Shown here: one piece after another, positions 4,326-5,659 of the stretch
How the letters are laid out: every line of letters starts with the position of its first letter
How positions within the stretch are numbered: the first letter of the stretch is position 1
Assembly: GCA_035444205.1 (NCBI GenBank)
Contig: DAOMOD010000241.1
Coordinates: 1-5,659 of the forward strand
Direction: 5' to 3'
Length of the DNA: 5,659 nucleotides
Source of the DNA: DAOMOD01 sp035444205
Lineage (GTDB): Bacteria > Pseudomonadota > Gammaproteobacteria > Xanthomonadales > BPKI01
Notes under the pieces: generated by a model
Databases searched by the model: none
Told to the model about the DNA's origin: nothing
What the model saw: only the letters and a program-made list of their open reading frames with translations
Position numbers and translations under genes: made by a program

Positions 4326-5659
4326 ATGACCCGCAGCCTTCTCGTCCTCCTTGTGTTCCTCCTCGTGCCGGCCGTGCAGGCCGAAACCCGCCCATTCGAC
4401 GTCGAGGACCTGGTGCGGCTGGAGCGGGTGGGCGATCCGCAGGTGTCGCCGGACGGTCGCCGCATCGCCTACACGCTGCGCGAGACCGACATGGACGGCG
4501 ACCGCGGTGTGGTCGGCCTCTGGATGGTGCCGGCCGACGGCTCGCGTGCGCCGCGGCGCATGACCGGACCCGGCGCCAGCGCGGTGTCGCCACGCTGGGC
4601 ACCGGACGGCAACTCGATCTACTTCCTCACCTCGCGCTCGGGCAGCATGCAGGTGTGGAACCTGCCGCTGGTCGGTGGCGAGGCGATGCAGGTCACCGAT
4701 TATCCGCTGGGCATCGGTGCCTTCGTGGTGGCACCGGACGGCAAGCGGCTGGCGCTGAGTCTGGAGGTCTTCCTCGATTGCGAGGATCTCGACTGCAGCA
4801 AGGCGCGCCTCGACGAACGCAGTTCGGCGAAGTCCAGCGGTGTGCTGCACGAGAACCTGTTCGTGCGCCACTGGGATACCTGGAAGGACGGCCGCCGCGC
4901 CCAGCTCTTCGTTGCCGACATTGGCGAGAACGGCAGGGCCGGCACGCCGCGGCACCTGAGCGCGGGTCTGGACGCCGACATCCCCTCCAAGCCCTTCGGC
5001 GGCGCCGACGAGATTGCCTTCAGTCCGGACGGCGCGCATATCGTGTTCGCGGCGCGCGTGGAAGGGGCCGCGGAGCCGTGGTCGACCAATCTCGATCTCT
5101 ATCGTGTCGCCATCGAGGGTGACGCTCTTCCGGAGAACATCACCGCCGACAATCCGGCCACGGATACCAATCCGGTGTTTTCGCCCGATGGCCGCTATCT
5201 GGCCTGGCTGGCGATGAGCCGCGCAGGATTCGAGGCCGATCGCTACCGCATCCTGCTGCGCGACCTGCGCTCGGGCGACACCCGCGAAGTGGCACCGGAC
5301 TGGGACCGCTCCGCGCATGGCCTGGCCTTCTCGCGCGACGGCCGCAGCCTGTTCACCTGGTCGGACGACGTCGGCCACCGTCGCCTGTTCGCCATCGACG
5401 TGCGCAGTGGTGCCGCAACGGCGATCAGCGGCGACGGCAGCATCGGCGGTTTCAGTGTCGGCGGCGACACCGTGGCCTACAGCCGCGATCACCTCGGTGG
5501 TCCGGCGCAGATCCATCGCAGCGATCTGCGCGGTCGCGGTCTGCGCCAGCTCACGTCGCACAACGCCGAGCGGCTTGCGGACGTGGCCTTCGGCGACTAC
5601 GAGCAGTTCAGCTTCGCCGGTGCCGACGACACCACCGTGTACGGCTGGATCGTGAAACC
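4326..5659 (+). CDS. Exported S9-family (prolyl oligopeptidase/dipeptidyl peptidase-type) serine peptidase, N-terminal part
   Basis: The frame stays open to the window edge: 444 complete codons of a protein expected to be roughly 650-700 residues. Residues 1-19 form a Sec signal peptide (MTR, hydrophobic core LLVLLVFLLVPA, cleavage VQA|E), so the enzyme is exported to the periplasm or beyond. The rest visible is a beta-propeller with repeated PD40/TolB-like blades marked by (S/A)PDG-type turns at 41-44, 92-95, 136-139, 233-236, 286-289 and 336-339 (SRDG). A segment with two Cys (DC 151-152, DC 156-157), followed by LFVRHWDTW, is characteristic, to my knowledge, of dipeptidyl aminopeptidase/acylaminoacyl peptidase-like S9 proteins of gammaproteobacteria. 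VYGWIVK at 438-444 marks the entry to the alpha/beta-hydrolase domain; the Ser-Asp-His triad must lie outside the window and was not seen. Predicted role: release of dipeptides or N-blocked residues from peptides. The start is fixed by the signal peptide and upstream -10 box. Confidence 0.9.
   Translation, partial: MTRSLLVLLVFLLVPAVQAETRPFDVEDLVRLERVGDPQVSPDGRRIAYTLRETDMDGDRGVVGLWMVPADGSRAPRRMTGPGASAVSPRWAPDGNSIYFLTSRSGSMQVWNLPLVGGEAMQVTDYPLGIGAFVVAPDGKRLALSLEVFLDCEDLDCSKARLDERSSAKSSGVLHENLFVRHWDTWKDGRRAQLFVADIGENGRAGTPRHLSAGLDADIPSKPFGGADEIAFSPDGAHIVFAARVEGAAEPWSTNLDLYRVAIEGDALPENITADNPATDTNPVFSPDGRYLAWLAMSRAGFEADRYRILLRDLRSGDTREVAPDWDRSAHGLAFSRDGRSLFTWSDDVGHRRLFAIDVRSGAATAISGDGSIGGFSVGGDTVAYSRDHLGGPAQIHRSDLRGRGLRQLTSHNAERLADVAFGDYEQFSFAGADDTTVYGWIVK

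Noticed and set aside
3010..4329. Second + strand frame of 439 codons inside transporter B
   Set aside because: It is an Arg/His/Gly-rich alternate frame of the transporter, which has all family motifs in the chosen frame.
4251..5561. Long antisense open frame (436 codons) on the - strand over the peptidase gene
   Set aside because: It lies opposite a convincing exported S9 peptidase with a signal peptide and repeated PDG blades. Its translation is rich in Arg, Ala and His with no recognisable domain, as expected of a GC-rich shadow frame.

Overview
The window is high-GC bacterial DNA carrying four genes, all on the + strand: the 3' part of a GDP-mannose pyrophosphorylase/phosphomannose isomerase gene (manC type), two tandem paralogous membrane transporters of the YfcC (DcuC-like) family, and the 5' part of an exported S9-family (prolyl oligopeptidase/dipeptidyl peptidase) serine peptidase. 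The peptidase carries a DC...DC segment followed by an LFVRHWDTW stretch. To my recollection this, together with CTAG-rich intergenic repeats, is typical of Xanthomonadaceae/Lysobacterales (Gammaproteobacteria). That placement is an inference, not a search result.

Layout: 1-975 manC (5' end outside the window); 976-1180 intergenic with repeat element copy 1, which starts inside the manC 3' end, followed by a promoter; 1181-2557 transporter A; 2558-2839 intergenic with the larger repeat element copy 2, followed by a matching promoter; 2840-4219 transporter B, about 63% identical to A by my hand count; 4220-4325 a short spacer with a GGCGCC palindrome pair and a third copy of the same -10 motif; 4326 to the end, the peptidase (signal peptide and beta-propeller; the catalytic domain lies beyond the window). 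Each of the last three genes has its own GCTATACT -10 motif 27-30 bases before its ATG, so they look individually promoted rather than one operon.

The most striking content is non-coding. Two related composite elements each consist of a G-rich tandem heptamer array (AGGGCNN, commonest unit AGGGCCT), a unique core of about 92-93 bp with conserved edges, and a C-rich array in inverted orientation (AGGCCCT). In copy 2 the inner arms form a perfect 32-bp inverted repeat that even mirrors a variant unit. The arms have G-quadruplex-forming potential and place their C-rich end at the -35 position of the next promoter. They and the copy 2 core hold all 14 CTAG tetranucleotides I could find in the window; I found none in the coding sequence.

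Functionally, manC feeds GDP-mannose synthesis for surface polysaccharide. The peptidase and the YfcC-type carriers could cooperate in peptide or amino-acid use, but only adjacency supports that and the transporter substrate is not known.
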